DNA from: a virus
Length of the DNA: 42,366 nt
IMG/VR virus record: IMGVR_UViG_3300031227_000119
Span: 1-42,366 of that record
Reading direction: 5' to 3' (one strand)
Translations under genes and position numbers: made by a program
Notes under the pieces: generated by a model
What the model saw: the letters and a program-made list of their open reading frames with translations, nothing else
Database searches by the model: none
What the model was told of the DNA's origin: nothing
In this document: piece by piece, positions 31,891-38,862 of the stretch
How positions within the stretch are numbered: position 1 is the first letter of the stretch
Layout of the letters: every line of letters begins with the position of its first letter

Positions 31891-32035
31891 AAAAAATAGG
31901 GCGAGAGTATTTCAGCAACCGCATAACTGGTTGTCGCGTCCTCACGGAATCGCGAATACTCTCGCCCAAAGCTCATGTAATAAAAAAATCGCTACCGGGC
32001 GATTACCGGTCATGCTTTTCTGAATTCTGTTACTT
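31891..32035 (-). ncRNA. Structured leader RNA / possible attenuator or MITE-like element
   Basis: Between promoter 32041..32069 and the DnaD-like ATG. First structure: minus-strand AATCGC (31999-32004) can pair with GCGATT (31987-31992), followed by a T-run; this competes with ACCGG (32006-32010) pairing with CCGGT (31994-31998), a terminator/anti-terminator pattern. Second structure: GGGCGAGAGTATT (31955-31967) with AATACTCTCGCCC (31899-31911) is a perfect 13-bp stem closing a 43-base loop that itself can form small hairpins; the stem is followed by TATTTTTT. A 23-codon ORF starts at 32013 within it. The perfect terminal stem also fits a dispersed palindromic element. Confidence 0.6.
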
Positions 32036-32040
32036 CTATA

Positions 32041-32069
32041 ACTATAATACACCAGTCTTTATTTGTCAA
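32041..32069 (-). promoter_or_regulatory. Sigma70-type promoter of the replication genes
   Basis: Minus strand TTGACA (32064-32069), 17-base spacer, TATAGT (32041-32046), a close match to consensus. Transcription would start at about 32034, at the beginning of the structured leader. Confidence 0.8.
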
Positions 32070-32081
32070 GTGATTTTTCCC

Positions 32082-32402
32082 CTATATCCCCATTCTCGGT
32101 TTACGTGCCTTTGCGACCTTCTTCTGCATCTCAATTTTGCCGAGTGAGTTGTACTTGCTCTGTAGCTGCCTTACCTGTGCTTCAAGGGCTTCGATGCGCT
32201 CCTGAACCGTTGGCTCTACAAATATCGAATCGGGTGTAGACAGAGCAATCGTTTCAACCTCTTCCTTGTCTGCCGGCACGACAACCTCAACGACATCCGG
32301 AGCGATCCGATCCCCCACACAATCAGCAAACAAAGCCGCTCCTGCCACAAAAACAACCGTAACGACTATTACAACTGCAGCCTCAAATATGCCTGCCTTC
32401 AT
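32082..32402 (-). CDS. Membrane-anchored coiled-coil protein
   Basis: 106 residues. An N-terminal membrane helix (EAAVVIVVTVVFVAGAALFA) is followed by an acidic linker and a coiled coil with VQERIEALEAQVRQLQSKY. The C-terminus is basic (KVAKARKPRMGI). It is the last gene of the early operon. The layout could suit a membrane-associated regulator or inner-membrane anchor; no family recognised. It overlaps the preceding gene by ATGA. Confidence 0.6.
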   Translation of the reverse strand: MKAGIFEAAVVIVVTVVFVAGAALFADCVGDRIAPDVVEVVVPADKEEVETIALSTPDSIFVEPTVQERIEALEAQVRQLQSKYNSLGKIEMQKKVAKARKPRMGI

Positions 32403-32668
32403 CTTGATGTCTCCATTTCTTCTCTGTCATATTTCGACAGGCTGGTATGAGCGATATTGTCCTGTTTGTCCCTCGCCGTTTTGTATGCTTTTTTCAATGT
32501 CATGCCCTGCGATCGATAATGAAGCGTTTGCAGGAACAGGGCGAGGTTACAATGCGAGCAAGTGTTGTCTCGTCCCAGGCATTTCTCCCCGATAAGGTTT
32601 GCAGCCTTACCTTGGGGCGTTGTTGCGTGAGGGTCTATACAGGGTTTATTTAGGCTGGTTATGCTCAT
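32399..32668 (-). CDS. Small cysteine-containing protein
   Basis: 89 residues: GEKCLGRDNTCSHCNLALFL with a Cys cluster, then a helical end. Overlaps its neighbours by 4 bases on both sides. A zinc-binding helical domain is possible. No family recognised. Confidence 0.5.
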   Translation of the reverse strand: MSITSLNKPCIDPHATTPQGKAANLIGEKCLGRDNTCSHCNLALFLQTLHYRSQGMTLKKAYKTARDKQDNIAHTSLSKYDREEMETSR

Positions 32669-33159
32669 AAGGTAGGCTCTCCATTCTTCCTATCATAGAT
32701 TGCTTCATACTCTTTTTTGGACTTTGGCATCTCATAGCTTCTTACTGTAACGCTCCACCGTGGTTTTTCATCATAGAATTTGTTGATTTCGCAACATACT
32801 ATCTGTGAATCATCGTGCCAGTACCCTGCCTGGGTCATGCAATCCAGCAGATTTTTGACATAATTGTCAGCGTCGGGCTTTCCTGTTGGTCGTATATAAC
32901 GGCCCATTGCGGCCTCCCAAAACCACGTAGGCTTAGACACTGGTATCGGCAGGTAAACATCAATATAAATCATCACACAGCCATCCAGCGGAACCTTTGG
33001 GGCGTACTGGCATATTATCTGCATTAGTTGCTCTTCATTCCGCCGTTGTTTCGGATCCTTATATGTCATTGTAAATGACTTTCCGCCCTTCGTGATTGCC
33101 CGGGACCTTGCCCGCATCTGCGGTGTTGGTATTATCGGGATGGTGAAGTTGATTTCCAT
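32665..33159 (-). CDS. rusA: RusA-like Holliday junction resolvase
   Basis: 164 residues. The N-terminus is the beta strand INFTIPIIPTPQMRAR, as in RusA; the catalytic acidic cluster is in TGKPDADNYVKNLLDCMTQA followed by GYWHDDSQIVCCEINKFYDE, with the D-x-D-N and D-D pairs expected for metal binding. It resolves recombination or replication junctions before packaging. In the early operon with the recombination-associated protein 33407..34435. Confidence 0.85.
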   Translation of the reverse strand: MEINFTIPIIPTPQMRARSRAITKGGKSFTMTYKDPKQRRNEEQLMQIICQYAPKVPLDGCVMIYIDVYLPIPVSKPTWFWEAAMGRYIRPTGKPDADNYVKNLLDCMTQAGYWHDDSQIVCCEINKFYDEKPRWSVTVRSYEMPKSKKEYEAIYDRKNGEPTL

Positions 33160-33180
33160 GTTATCCTTCCTTTTAGTTTA

Positions 33181-33248
33181 CAGAGGCGCTCGTACCAAAT
33201 TCAGCGGGTTTTCCCCACACGAACGCCTCTGCTGTCGGAATATCCGAC
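33181..33248 (-). other. Tandem hairpins in an early intergenic region
   Basis: Just after the stop of 33250..33402 the mRNA can fold GTCGGA-TAT-TCCGAC (about 33233-33248), then CAGAGGCG (33224-33231) with CGCCTCTG (33181-33188), extended by four more pairs across one mismatch. No U-tract follows, so a processing or stability element is more likely than a terminator. Confidence 0.45.
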
Positions 33249-33249
33249 G

Positions 33250-33402
33250 TTATTCTTTCGCCTTTTTAACCCGCTTGAAGTTGCGTTGTTTCCGGGGTTT
33301 CGCTTCTTTCACTGCCCTGCGGTTCCGAAGACGTTGCGCTCGCTCTCGTTCCCCGCCGTGGATCATGTCTCGGTGTTCGTCGTAGTCATCATAGTCGTTC
33401 AT
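33250..33402 (-). CDS. Small basic protein
   Basis: 50 residues from the ATG at 33402 (AAGGACAAATAATACC upstream). MNDYDDYDEHRDMIHGGERE, then Arg/Lys-rich helices ending KRVKKAKE. The strong basic C-terminus suggests nucleic-acid binding. The gene follows the recombination-associated gene with a 4-base gap. No family recognised. Confidence 0.5.
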   Translation of the reverse strand: MNDYDDYDEHRDMIHGGERERAQRLRNRRAVKEAKPRKQRNFKRVKKAKE

Positions 33403-33406
33403 GGTA

Positions 33407-34435
33407 TTATTTGTCCTTCCTTGGGTCAAAGCCGGGGTCTGGTCGGATTTCTTCGTAGAGGTAGACAGCTCCAGCGCTAAACACATGGCCGTTCTCGTGG
33501 AAGTGTTCATCTTCATCCGGGCCGGTAGCCGTTTCAGGGTGTTCCATGATAGGCACTGGTGGCTTCTCTTTTTCTGGATCCGCTTTGGCTGTTTTCTTTT
33601 TGGACTTTTCCGGCGTGGTGTTCAGTGTCATTTCATCGGAAGGGCGTTCCTCGGTCAGCGGTGTCTCTATCGCAGGAAATACGTCGCTGGCTGACAGTTC
33701 ACCGCTTTTCATGGCCTTGTAGATTGATCTGAGGTCAATAATCTTGTCAAGATTCCACTTCGCCGAATCCTCTTCCCCCATGTACTCGCTGAGTTGCTCA
33801 ATGGTGATTTTGAAATCGTCCTTGAATGCTTTGATTACAGCCTGTTTCTTCTCGGCTATTTTGTCAGGTGTCCACTTTGCCCGTTCGCACTTGTGAGCGT
33901 ATTCTATTGCGTTGACCACCAGGGCGGATGGTATTGCGCCCTTAATGACATTTCGAATCGCCTTGCTTTGTCCCAGCTGGAATGTCAGGTCTTCGGCTCT
34001 TTCTGAATCCTTCATACCGATGTTTTGACCCTTGCGCTGCTTGAATGCTCTGCTGAAAGTGAAGCCAGTTTCGAGGTCGAGGAAAACAGGCTTGAAAATG
34101 TGATGAGTGTAGGTTTCTTCTACTGTCAAATCAATAGCACAGTTACCGTAGTTCCTCGCTATGGACATTGCCAGGCCGATTGTCATGCCTTCGACGTGTT
34201 TCTTGCCGCCGCCCTTCTTGGTATTGACATCCCACCCGTAGAATGCTCCGAGGGGATCGAGCTCGACCTCTGACTTTACACGTTCCAAAACTTCCCCAAG
34301 CTTCCGGGACTTGATAACGCTGACAGCGGTCACATAGGTTGACTGCTGTCTTTGGACGGTAGAACCACCCTGAACCAGGTCAAGCATACTGTCCTGCTGT
34401 TTATCGGGTACTACAACACCTTCAAAATCTTTCAT
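33407..34435 (-). CDS. Putative recombination-associated (annealing-type) protein
   Basis: 342 residues. The core (about 75-190) has KKHVEGMTIGLAMSIARNYG, ETYTHHIFKPVFLDLETGFT and QSKAIRNVIKGAIPSALVV. This arrangement, a GxSIxLAEAIARxWGN-like helix, a beta hairpin with an LETG turn and an R-x-V-I-x-G-x-IP segment, is shared by a family of phage proteins beside exonuclease and resolvase genes and thought to be a single-strand annealing type. The C-terminal 90 residues are acidic, Pro- and Lys-rich and probably disordered. It lies in the early operon near RusA and the coiled-coil gene. Family identity is not certain. Confidence 0.55.
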   Translation of the reverse strand: MKDFEGVVVPDKQQDSMLDLVQGGSTVQRQQSTYVTAVSVIKSRKLGEVLERVKSEVELDPLGAFYGWDVNTKKGGGKKHVEGMTIGLAMSIARNYGNCAIDLTVEETYTHHIFKPVFLDLETGFTFSRAFKQRKGQNIGMKDSERAEDLTFQLGQSKAIRNVIKGAIPSALVVNAIEYAHKCERAKWTPDKIAEKKQAVIKAFKDDFKITIEQLSEYMGEEDSAKWNLDKIIDLRSIYKAMKSGELSASDVFPAIETPLTEERPSDEMTLNTTPEKSKKKTAKADPEKEKPPVPIMEHPETATGPDEDEHFHENGHVFSAGAVYLYEEIRPDPGFDPRKDK

Positions 34436-34466
34436 TGCTTCTCCTTATGGGTTGACTGTTATTTGG

Positions 34467-34733
34467 CTATAATTTAGTGATTGGACGGTCGGCTGGTGGT
34501 TCCTTGTCTTTGTCTCCCTCTATATCCTCAGGGAAAACACACCGTTCAATGTCCCTGACATAGAGACTGACGGGGATTTGTTTTGGTGTATATTCAGGGT
34601 TCGTCCCGTCATACCCTGCCTTGCAATGTGCGGTCTGGTAAGTCCTGCCGATAATCGCAACCATTCTTTCCCGGTCAATTCTGTCGGTGAATTCAAAACA
34701 CTCGTCTCCGATGTCGATTCCGTAAAGTTTCAT
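34467..34733 (-). CDS. Small hypothetical protein
   Basis: 88 residues, beta-rich N-terminus (MKLYGIDIGDECFEFTDRID) followed by VAIIGRTYQTAHC and a charged end. No family recognised. It is between the coiled-coil gene (6-base gap) and the recombination-associated gene (31-base gap). Confidence 0.5.
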   Translation of the reverse strand: MKLYGIDIGDECFEFTDRIDRERMVAIIGRTYQTAHCKAGYDGTNPEYTPKQIPVSLYVRDIERCVFPEDIEGDKDKEPPADRPITKL

Positions 34734-34739
34734 GCTTCC

Positions 34740-35591
34740 TCATTTCTTCGGTGTGAATTTGTGACCACATTTAGGGCACGTTACTTGTGCATCAAGTTTT
34801 GCCTGAAGTTCCTCACGTTCTCGGCGTTCCTTTTCGAGCTTGGCTTCTGCGATCTCCCTTAACGACCGAGCCATTTCCTCTGCTTCCTCCCTTTCCTTCC
34901 GAGCCTTTTCCTCTATTGCCCGTTTCTCGGAATCAGCCTTTTCCTGTGCTTCCCTTGACGCTTTCTCTGACGCTTCCCGCTCCTTCGTTGCCTTTTCCTC
35001 CAGCTCCCTTTCCTTTTCGGCGTTGCGGCGTTTTTCTTCCAGTATCAAAGCTGTCGCTTTCTGCTTTTCTGCTGCCGCTTCCTTGTCTCTCGCCGCGGCT
35101 TCCTTTCTCAGCCGTTCGTTGTCCTCTTCCAGTTTCGCCTTCCTTTCCCCCTCGATGCGTGATAGCTCAAGGTCTTCCTCGTTCATCCGGCGGATCATTT
35201 CTCTCTGCCTGGCATCGAGGGCAGCCTTCCTCTTTATCTCGACAAATTTCGCCTGTTTTTCCAGGTAGTCCTCAACAGGCTGGACAAGGCCGGTGAGCGT
35301 TTTCGCCAAACCGTCAATGACACGACATTCGTTAAGAGGGTCTTTTTTCATTTGAACGCGCGATTTCTCGAGGCCGGTGCGAATCTTCTTTAATATCTTG
35401 TATCCTTTTTCGGCTTGTTCTATGTCATCGACCTGTGTTTCGTCGGTGACAATGATTTCTTTCGCTTTCTGCTCCCACTCAGCCACATCTGCGAAGGCCT
35501 CTTGAAATTCGGCGAGGATGAACTGCGCCCTGCTGCGATCTAATCCGCTTTCGCTGAGTATTACGACAAGTTTATTTTGTTCTTGATCCAT
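34740..35591 (-). CDS. Coiled-coil protein with C-terminal zinc ribbon (DUF1351-like)
   Basis: 283 residues. About 1-110: helical start with LVQPVEDYLEKQAKF, as in DUF1351-like proteins found next to phage recombination genes. About 110-255: an uninterrupted Glu/Lys/Arg/Ala-rich coiled coil. C-terminus: AQVTCPKCGHKFTPKK with C-x2-C and one His, a short zinc finger. It probably binds DNA or a recombinase partner. The role in recombination is inferred from neighbourhood. Confidence 0.6.
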   Translation of the reverse strand: MDQEQNKLVVILSESGLDRSRAQFILAEFQEAFADVAEWEQKAKEIIVTDETQVDDIEQAEKGYKILKKIRTGLEKSRVQMKKDPLNECRVIDGLAKTLTGLVQPVEDYLEKQAKFVEIKRKAALDARQREMIRRMNEEDLELSRIEGERKAKLEEDNERLRKEAAARDKEAAAEKQKATALILEEKRRNAEKERELEEKATKEREASEKASREAQEKADSEKRAIEEKARKEREEAEEMARSLREIAEAKLEKERREREELQAKLDAQVTCPKCGHKFTPKK

Positions 35592-35593
35592 GT

Positions 35594-35914
35594 TTATACC
35601 TTTCCTTTGGGTAAGTCTTTGTATTCGATTTTTCTGATGCGAGCGAGCAGGGCAACGGAGGCTTCGTGAAACTTGCCATAGCTATCATCCATGTATGCAT
35701 CATCGCAAGCACCCCATTCATCCGCGCAATCAGTGTAGTCATGGAGAGGGCAGAGCGAACAACTTTTTGCGAAAAAGACCCTGCAAAACGAACACTCATG
35801 CGCTCCTACCCTCAACCACCAATCCTGATAGGTGAATTTGTCTTGTGTAACGCCATCCTCCCATTTCTTGATTGCCTCTTGCTTTACTTTTTCCCATTCC
35901 GCGACTGTTATCAT
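35594..35914 (-). CDS. Cys-rich small protein
   Basis: 106 residues. MITVAEWEKVKQEAIKKWED, then AHECSFCRVFFAKSCSLCPL and DCADEWGACDDAYM. Four of the Cys lie in two C-x2-C pairs, consistent with a zinc-binding fold. The end is helical and basic (RIRKIEYKDLPKGKV). It is 2 bases after the coiled-coil gene in reading order. No family recognised. Confidence 0.55.
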   Translation of the reverse strand: MITVAEWEKVKQEAIKKWEDGVTQDKFTYQDWWLRVGAHECSFCRVFFAKSCSLCPLHDYTDCADEWGACDDAYMDDSYGKFHEASVALLARIRKIEYKDLPKGKV

Positions 35915-35917
35915 GTT

Positions 35918-36088
35918 TCACCCTACTTTCGTAAAGACATCGCCGTTTTTGTATAAGAACGTGCTTCCCATTTTTATCAACTTCCTCATAATGCCCTTGT
36001 CGGTGCAGACGTACCATGTGCCGTCCCTGTGCATGACCGGTTTTCCTGTGTTTTTAACCTCTTCCTTAATTATGTAAGCTGGTGACAT
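35918..36088 (-). CDS. Small hypothetical protein
   Basis: 56 residues, too short for standard filters. MSPAYIIKEEVKNTGKPVMH, then DGTWYVCTDKGIMRKLIKMG and a short end. The ATG at 36088 has CAGGGGGTGAA upstream. The beta-rich pattern WYVCTDKG is typical of small sheet proteins. No family recognised. Confidence 0.5.
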   Translation of the reverse strand: MSPAYIIKEEVKNTGKPVMHRDGTWYVCTDKGIMRKLIKMGSTFLYKNGDVFTKVG

Positions 36089-36089
36089 T

Positions 36090-36206
36090 TCACCCCCTGT
36101 AAAAAGCTATGAGTATCAGGAACACTGCCACCATAACACTGATGATAGCGAACGCAAGGAACTTTAAATCTTTGACCATTTCGGTGATTATGTCACGCCG
36201 TCTCAT
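36090..36206 (-). CDS. Small single-span membrane protein
   Basis: 38 residues: MRRRDIITEMVKDLKFLAF then AIISVMVAVFLILIAFYRG. A positively charged start and one membrane helix, N-in. AAGGG lies 8 bases before the ATG. The stop is 2 bases from the next gene. Function unknown. Confidence 0.55.
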   Translation of the reverse strand: MRRRDIITEMVKDLKFLAFAIISVMVAVFLILIAFYRG

Positions 36207-36220
36207 TTTTTTACCCTTTC

Positions 36221-36406
36221 CTAAATCGACATAACGTGTGAGGCGATCACCTTAAAATCGGGATCGCTGAATGTTTCGTGCTGTTCGGTGATGACCTGTG
36301 ATCCTGGGGACGTGTAGCGCTTCGGGTTGTAGTTGATCGAGAACATGACCTTGCCATACTTGGCCGTCAGAAAAACCATAAACACAAGATTGCGGATCGG
36401 CCTCAT
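36221..36406 (-). CDS. Small hypothetical protein
   Basis: 61 residues: MRPIRNLVFMVFLTAKYGKV, SINYNPKRYTSPGSQ, EQHETFSDPDF and a C-terminal ASHVMSI. It overlaps the HTH gene upstream by ATGA. The first part could be a short membrane-associated helix. No family recognised. Confidence 0.45.
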   Translation of the reverse strand: MRPIRNLVFMVFLTAKYGKVMFSINYNPKRYTSPGSQVITEQHETFSDPDFKVIASHVMSI

Positions 36407-36684
36407 TGTGTCATCCTCAGTATTAGCTGATACTCGAATATTAACGCCGGTGTGTGTTTAAGCGGGCGCTTATTCACTGTGTGATTTCCGAATTGTGGCT
36501 TCCGGTAGTCACGGAGCCTTGCGCTTATTGACTGAGTGTGAATCCCCGTGATAGCTGCAAGTTGATCGATGGTGCGCCATTTGCCATCTGTCATGATGTC
36601 GAATATTTCTTTTAGCTGACCTTCGAAGTGGTCAACAACGTCAAACATAAACCCGCGAAAATAAACTTGCTCTTGCTTTTGCAT
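36403..36684 (-). CDS. Winged-helix/HTH DNA-binding protein
   Basis: 93 residues. IFDIMTDGKWRTIDQLAAIT, then GIHTQSISARLRDYRKPQFG is a helix-turn-helix with a following wing (as in phage regulators that bind near the replication genes). The start ATG at 36684 has AGGGTGAACTC upstream; a later ATG at residue 13 (MFDVVDHFEGQ) is possible. It follows the Cro-like gene. A repressor or replication regulator role is likely. Confidence 0.65.
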   Translation of the reverse strand: MQKQEQVYFRGFMFDVVDHFEGQLKEIFDIMTDGKWRTIDQLAAITGIHTQSISARLRDYRKPQFGNHTVNKRPLKHTPALIFEYQLILRMTQ

Positions 36685-36688
36685 GAGT

Positions 36689-36901
36689 TCACCCTATGGT
36701 CGAAAGGATTTCGTCCTTGTGAGCTTGATAATAACGCTCAAGCTGAAAGAGAGTCGTTTCATTCGGCGTGGTCTTGCCAGTCAACACATTGTAAATTGTC
36801 ACCCTGCAAACCTTTGTCTCTCTGAGACGTGCTGCGAAGAGTTTCCAAGTATCTCTTTTGTGAAGCCTGTACAACCTGAGAATGTCAATTGTGTTGTCCA
36901 T
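36689..36901 (-). CDS. Cro/CI-like HTH regulator
   Basis: 70 residues: LYRLHKRDTWKLFAARLRET then KVCRVTIYNVLTGKTTPNE and a C-terminal helix. The pattern A-A-R-L...TIYNVL-T-G-K-T is that of small Xre/Cro-type regulators. It is the second gene of the early operon, a likely early switch. No matching CI-type repressor or divergent promoter is seen nearby. Confidence 0.65.
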   Translation of the reverse strand: MDNTIDILRLYRLHKRDTWKLFAARLRETKVCRVTIYNVLTGKTTPNETTLFQLERYYQAHKDEILSTIG

Positions 36902-36920
36902 ATTTCCCTCCTGTGGTTGG

Positions 36921-37172
36921 TTAATCCTTTTTGAGATTGTTGTTTACCATATAGCCATCTAATACATCCCATGCGTCATTAATAATCTTACCACCAATGA
37001 TTTTACCATCCTTGTATGGTGGCATATCACAGAATTCGGTGGAGTGGTCAATTAATGTTGGGTCGGTTTTGAGTAAATGCCACCATATTCTTGCTTCATC
37101 GGCACTCTCTATTGTGTGAATTATTGAGAACGGTGTAAATTTTGATTGTTTGCCTTGGATACTTGTTTTCAT
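36921..37172 (-). CDS. First early gene, small hypothetical protein
   Basis: 83 residues from the ATG at 37172 (AGGAG 7-11 bases upstream). MKTSIQGKQSKFTPFSIIHT, then DEARIWWHLLKTDPTLI and a short end with WDVLDGYMVNN. A small mixed fold. It is the first gene after the early promoter 37212..37240. Possible host take-over or early regulatory function; no family recognised. Confidence 0.6.
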   Translation of the reverse strand: MKTSIQGKQSKFTPFSIIHTIESADEARIWWHLLKTDPTLIDHSTEFCDMPPYKDGKIIGGKIINDAWDVLDGYMVNNNLKKD

Positions 37173-37211
37173 TTTCTTCTCCTGGTTGGTGTGTGTTGTC
37201 ATCTACAGTAC

Positions 37212-37240
37212 AATAAAACCAATTCATTTAGTTATGTCAA
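37212..37240 (-). promoter_or_regulatory. Sigma70-type early promoter
   Basis: Minus strand TTGACA (37235-37240), 17-base spacer, TTTATT (37212-37217). Located between the strong terminator at 37261..37295 and the first early gene. The same -35 and -10 elements occur at 22980..23008. Confidence 0.75.
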
Positions 37241-37260
37241 GCTTTATTTTACATATTTAC

Positions 37261-37295
37261 AAAATAAAAATCCCCCCGCTTTTACACGGAGGGAT
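37261..37295 (-). terminator. Rho-independent terminator of the lysis/tail operon
   Basis: On the minus strand ATCCCTCCG (37287-37295) pairs with CGGGGGGAT (37270-37278), 9 pairs with one G-T, loop of 8 bases, followed by TTTTATTTT (37261-37269). It ends the late operon 21 bases before the -35 of the early promoter. Confidence 0.9.
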
Positions 37296-37323
37296 CTGTC
37301 AATGAAGTATCGTTTTTACCTGC

Positions 37324-37686
37324 TTATTCTTTCTTCGGAAGCCATTTTTGCGGTATAATGGCAATTATGGATGTGACGGCTATTGTCATTTTCCCAAATA
37401 TCCCGTTCCATTCTTCCTGGGTCAGTTCTTTGCCGCCCTCGCTCTTCGGCTTTTTAGCCTCGGCGTATTCATAATAAACAGCAATCAACGCCATGAGAGG
37501 GGCTTTGAATGCAAAGAACTTCTTGCCGAATATCCCTGCGATAATAGCAAACAGGACAGAGACGAGTCCGCTGACAGTGTAATCTTTCACCGCATCAATC
37601 CATCCTGCATGAGCGAGAGCAACCGTCCCGAACAGCATAATAGCCACAACAAACATAATATTAAACGGATTAGGAAAGCGTTTCAT
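37324..37686 (-). CDS. Holin-like membrane protein
   Basis: 120 residues. Two or three membrane helices: PFNIMFVVAIMLFGTVALAH, SGLVSVLFAIIAGIFGKKFF and APLMALIAVYYEYAEA, with a C-terminal helix in MTIAVTSIIAIIPQKW and a basic tail. Size, number of helices and location at the end of the lysis operon fit a phage holin. The first helix could act as a signal anchor (ALAHA). It overlaps the next gene by ATGA. Functional proof is lacking. Confidence 0.5.
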   Translation of the reverse strand: MKRFPNPFNIMFVVAIMLFGTVALAHAGWIDAVKDYTVSGLVSVLFAIIAGIFGKKFFAFKAPLMALIAVYYEYAEAKKPKSEGGKELTQEEWNGIFGKMTIAVTSIIAIIPQKWLPKKE

Positions 37687-38123
37687 TGGATACCTCCTAT
37701 GGTTAATGTGACCGCAACGATTACTCTAAATAAATGTATCATAAATACAGGCGATTTGCCTAAATCAATGCCAAGCCCTAAGAAATTTTCGCTTTTCGGG
37801 ATACACGTTCCATAACGTGCGTAGGAGTACCATAATTCGAATATCTCCCATGAGGCGATACTTATCCCGCCTAAGAAGATGATACCTGGCCAGTGAAGCC
37901 ACAGCAAAGCCCCAAGCACACCAGCCATGAATTCAGTTCCTGCCGAAAACAAATGGTAGTGCTTGAACCAGTCGTGAGATCGTACCCCGAATTCTATTCT
38001 CGAACATTGCAGAAAAACAGGATAAAATGTCATCTCGTCGTCAGGCTTAATAAATGTCATCCCTTCACGGATCCCCCGCAAGGATGAAAATAGAATGGCA
38101 ATGAGTATTATAAGGATATTCAT
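37683..38123 (-). CDS. Polytopic membrane protein of the lysis region
   Basis: 146 residues. Helices at 1-16, about 62-95 (AGTEFMAGVLGALLWLHWPG then IIFLGGISIAS) and the C-terminal end (MIHLFRVIVAVTLTIGG). Contains CSRIEFGVRSHDWFKHYHLF with several His and Asp. This is a phage-encoded membrane protein of unknown function beside the holin-like gene, DUF5675 gene and spanin-like gene; a second holin-like or antiholin role is possible. Confidence 0.55.
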   Translation of the reverse strand: MNILIILIAILFSSLRGIREGMTFIKPDDEMTFYPVFLQCSRIEFGVRSHDWFKHYHLFSAGTEFMAGVLGALLWLHWPGIIFLGGISIASWEIFELWYSYARYGTCIPKSENFLGLGIDLGKSPVFMIHLFRVIVAVTLTIGGIQ

Positions 38124-38125
38124 AT

Positions 38126-38584
38126 CTACACTCCGCGTAATGGTTGTGGATACTGCGGAGTTAGATCAACTTCTCTTATATTTAAATTGAACTCAGTCAC
38201 ATTTCGCATGATAGTTAAGAAATCGCCAAATGTCTTTCCCGAATTTAAAACCGCTCGCTGATCCCGAAGTTTCCCATAAGAGGATGCGGTCAGAATGCAT
38301 CCATGTGTATCACCAATATAATTGCCAGGATGGAATAATACATTGGTCCGTCCAATAATTCCTGTGATTAAAAACGTTTCTGTCCACTTGCCACCAGTGA
38401 TTCGTGATACCAGGGCAGATTTAACACGCTTGCAGGTATATTCTCCGGCTGGTATCGATGAAATATTCTGCGCATTCCCACGCCAGGGTAATTCGAGCGT
38501 AACACAGTATGACTTTCCATCGAGCAAGAGAACACCAAAGGTTCCCTCAGTTCCCACTTCAACGCGAATAATTTCAGCCTTCAT
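38126..38584 (-). CDS. DUF5675 family protein (possible lysis enzyme)
   Basis: 152 residues. Signature: SYCVTLELPWRGNAQNISSI, IPAGEYTCKRVKSA and VLFHPGNYIGDTHGCILTAS. The H-P-G-N...D-T-x-G-C-I string is the DUF5675 core, which has an L,D-transpeptidase-like H and C arrangement in sequence. No signal peptide. Located where an endolysin would be (between a membrane spanin-like gene and holin-like genes). An L,D-transpeptidase-like or cell-wall cutting role is inference; no biochemical data for the family are known to me. Confidence 0.72.
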   Translation of the reverse strand: MKAEIIRVEVGTEGTFGVLLLDGKSYCVTLELPWRGNAQNISSIPAGEYTCKRVKSALVSRITGGKWTETFLITGIIGRTNVLFHPGNYIGDTHGCILTASSYGKLRDQRAVLNSGKTFGDFLTIMRNVTEFNLNIREVDLTPQYPQPLRGV

Positions 38585-38589
38585 GCTCT

Positions 38590-38832
38590 CTACGCCTCCT
38601 TTTTTTTTAAGGCTCCATTCATGCTGGTTTCAACCCTGTCAAGGCGATGACCGACATCTATGTGGGTTGCTTTGCAGGTATCTCTGTAGACCACCGTAGA
38701 TTCCATTTTGTTAAGTCTTTCATCATGTCCGGCGATCTTCGTTCCGAAAACGCCCTTAACATACATGGCATTCCCGATAAAAGCAACAACCGTGACTCCC
38801 ATCTGTAGGTACATCAGCATTTCGTGGCCCAT
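38590..38832 (-). CDS. Small membrane protein with coiled coil
   Basis: 80 residues. One N-terminal helix (MLMYLQMGVTVVAFIGNAMY) then ERLNKMESTVVYRDTCKATH and HRLDRVETSMNGALKKKEA, a short coiled coil. This resembles haemolysin XhlA-like or inner-membrane spanin-like proteins in lysis cassettes. It lies just before the DUF5675 gene in reading order. The role is inferred. Confidence 0.5.
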   Translation of the reverse strand: MGHEMLMYLQMGVTVVAFIGNAMYVKGVFGTKIAGHDERLNKMESTVVYRDTCKATHIDVGHRLDRVETSMNGALKKKEA

Positions 38833-38862
38833 CTTTACAGCCCTCCGGTTTAATGTTATCGT

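Noticed and set aside
34787-35296. 169- and 142-residue plus-strand ORFs opposite the coiled-coil gene
   Set aside because: The composition (Leu/Pro/Phe or Ser/Ala repeats) is the mirror of Glu/Lys/Arg codons on the minus strand; a shadow effect.
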